Below are positions 5,932-6,128 of a stretch of 6,128 nt of DNA, piece by piece. Position 1 is the stretch's first letter; each line of letters begins with the position of its first letter. The notes under the pieces are model-generated. The model worked only from the letters and a program-made list of their open reading frames with translations. It was not told the origin of the DNA and did no database searches. Made by a program: the position numbers and the translations under genes. This stretch comes from an uncultured Rhodospirillales bacterium (GTDB taxonomy: Bacteria > Pseudomonadota > Alphaproteobacteria > Rhodospirillales > Casp-alpha2). The stretch is taken from the NCBI GenBank assembly GCA_938074585.1, contig CALJEW010000202.1, positions 1-6,128 of the forward strand, written 5' to 3'.

Positions 5932-6128
5932 ATGACCACGCCAACAATTCTTGTTGCTGATGATGATGCGGGTATTCGTACCGTCGTAACTCAAGCCTTA
6001 AACCGCGCGGGGTACGAAGTTCACGCAACGGGTAATGCAGCAACCTTATGGCAGTGGGTTAATGATGGAGATGGGGATTTGGTGATCACTGATGTGATTA
6101 TGCCAGACGAAAACGGGTTGGATTTGGT
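5932..6128 (+). CDS. ntrC: Nitrogen regulation response regulator NtrC, 5' part only
   Basis: The first 65 codons of a receiver domain, cut off by the window edge. It begins MTTPTILVADDDAGIRTVV. Acidic-pocket residues Asp11 and Asp12 and the predicted phospho-acceptor Asp54 (VITDVIMPDENGLDL, 51-65) are in place. Position directly after ntrB (4-nt gap) and the PDENG loop typical of NtrC support NtrC. The AAA+ sigma-54 interaction domain and the Fis-type DNA-binding domain expected in NtrC would lie beyond the window and cannot be seen. GGAG at 5915-5918 is 13 nt upstream of the ATG, farther than usual, so coupling to ntrB translation is likely. When phosphorylated, NtrC activates sigma-54 promoters of nitrogen assimilation genes such as glnA. 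Confidence 0.93.
   Translation, partial: MTTPTILVADDDAGIRTVVTQALNRAGYEVHATGNAATLWQWVNDGDGDLVITDVIMPDENGLDL

Noticed and set aside
5599..6043. Other-frame ORFs opposite or inside the end of ntrB and the start of ntrC.
   Set aside because: The NtrB G1, F and G2 boxes and the NtrC receiver motifs occupy this stretch in continuous frames.
1..6128. CRISPR arrays, tRNA or rRNA genes, retron, toxin-antitoxin or defence genes, sigma-54 promoters.
   Set aside because: I looked for spaced repeats, cloverleaf-like ends, reverse transcriptase motifs and the TGGCAC-N5-TTGC pattern by eye and found none. Apart from the dead IS the window is an ordinary housekeeping region.

Overview
The window reads as part of an alphaproteobacterial chromosome of moderate GC content. 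Two things point there: a fused IspD-IspF protein, which is common in Alphaproteobacteria, and the order dusB(nifR3)-ntrB-ntrC, the classic alphaproteobacterial nitrogen-regulation operon. Species cannot be named from the sequence alone.

Layout from left to right. Positions 1-292 are AT-rich, with one weak minus-strand small ORF (54-203) and no recognisable gene. Positions 293-1491 hold a decayed IS256-family (Mutator-type) insertion sequence. Its imperfect 27-bp terminal inverted repeats are still visible, but the transposase is broken by several frameshifts and stops. A short AT-rich spacer with a weak inverted repeat (1492-1563) lies between it and ispDF, which runs on the minus strand (1564-2718, GTG start). 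A 190-bp divergent intergenic region (2719-2908) follows. From there everything is on the plus strand: an eight-helix HemX/YpjD-type member of the CcsA cytochrome c assembly superfamily (2909-3718), a spacer with a perfect 8-bp hairpin (3719-3783), dusB (best start 3811, stop 4797), ntrB (4797-5927, sharing one base with dusB) and the first 65 codons of ntrC (5932 to the window edge).

How the genes work together: IspDF catalyses two non-consecutive steps of the MEP isoprenoid pathway. DusB makes dihydrouridine in tRNA. NtrB and NtrC form the two-component system that responds to nitrogen status. The 1-base overlap of dusB and ntrB and the 4-base gap between ntrB and ntrC indicate one transcript with coupled translation. 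The HemX/YpjD-like gene upstream may or may not belong to the same transcript.

I found no sign of a new defence, mobile or metabolic system. The points most worth a second look are the placement of the HemX-like gene between ispDF and dusB, the small palindromes in the regulatory regions, the unusual structure of the IS left end, and the unassigned small ORF at the left edge.
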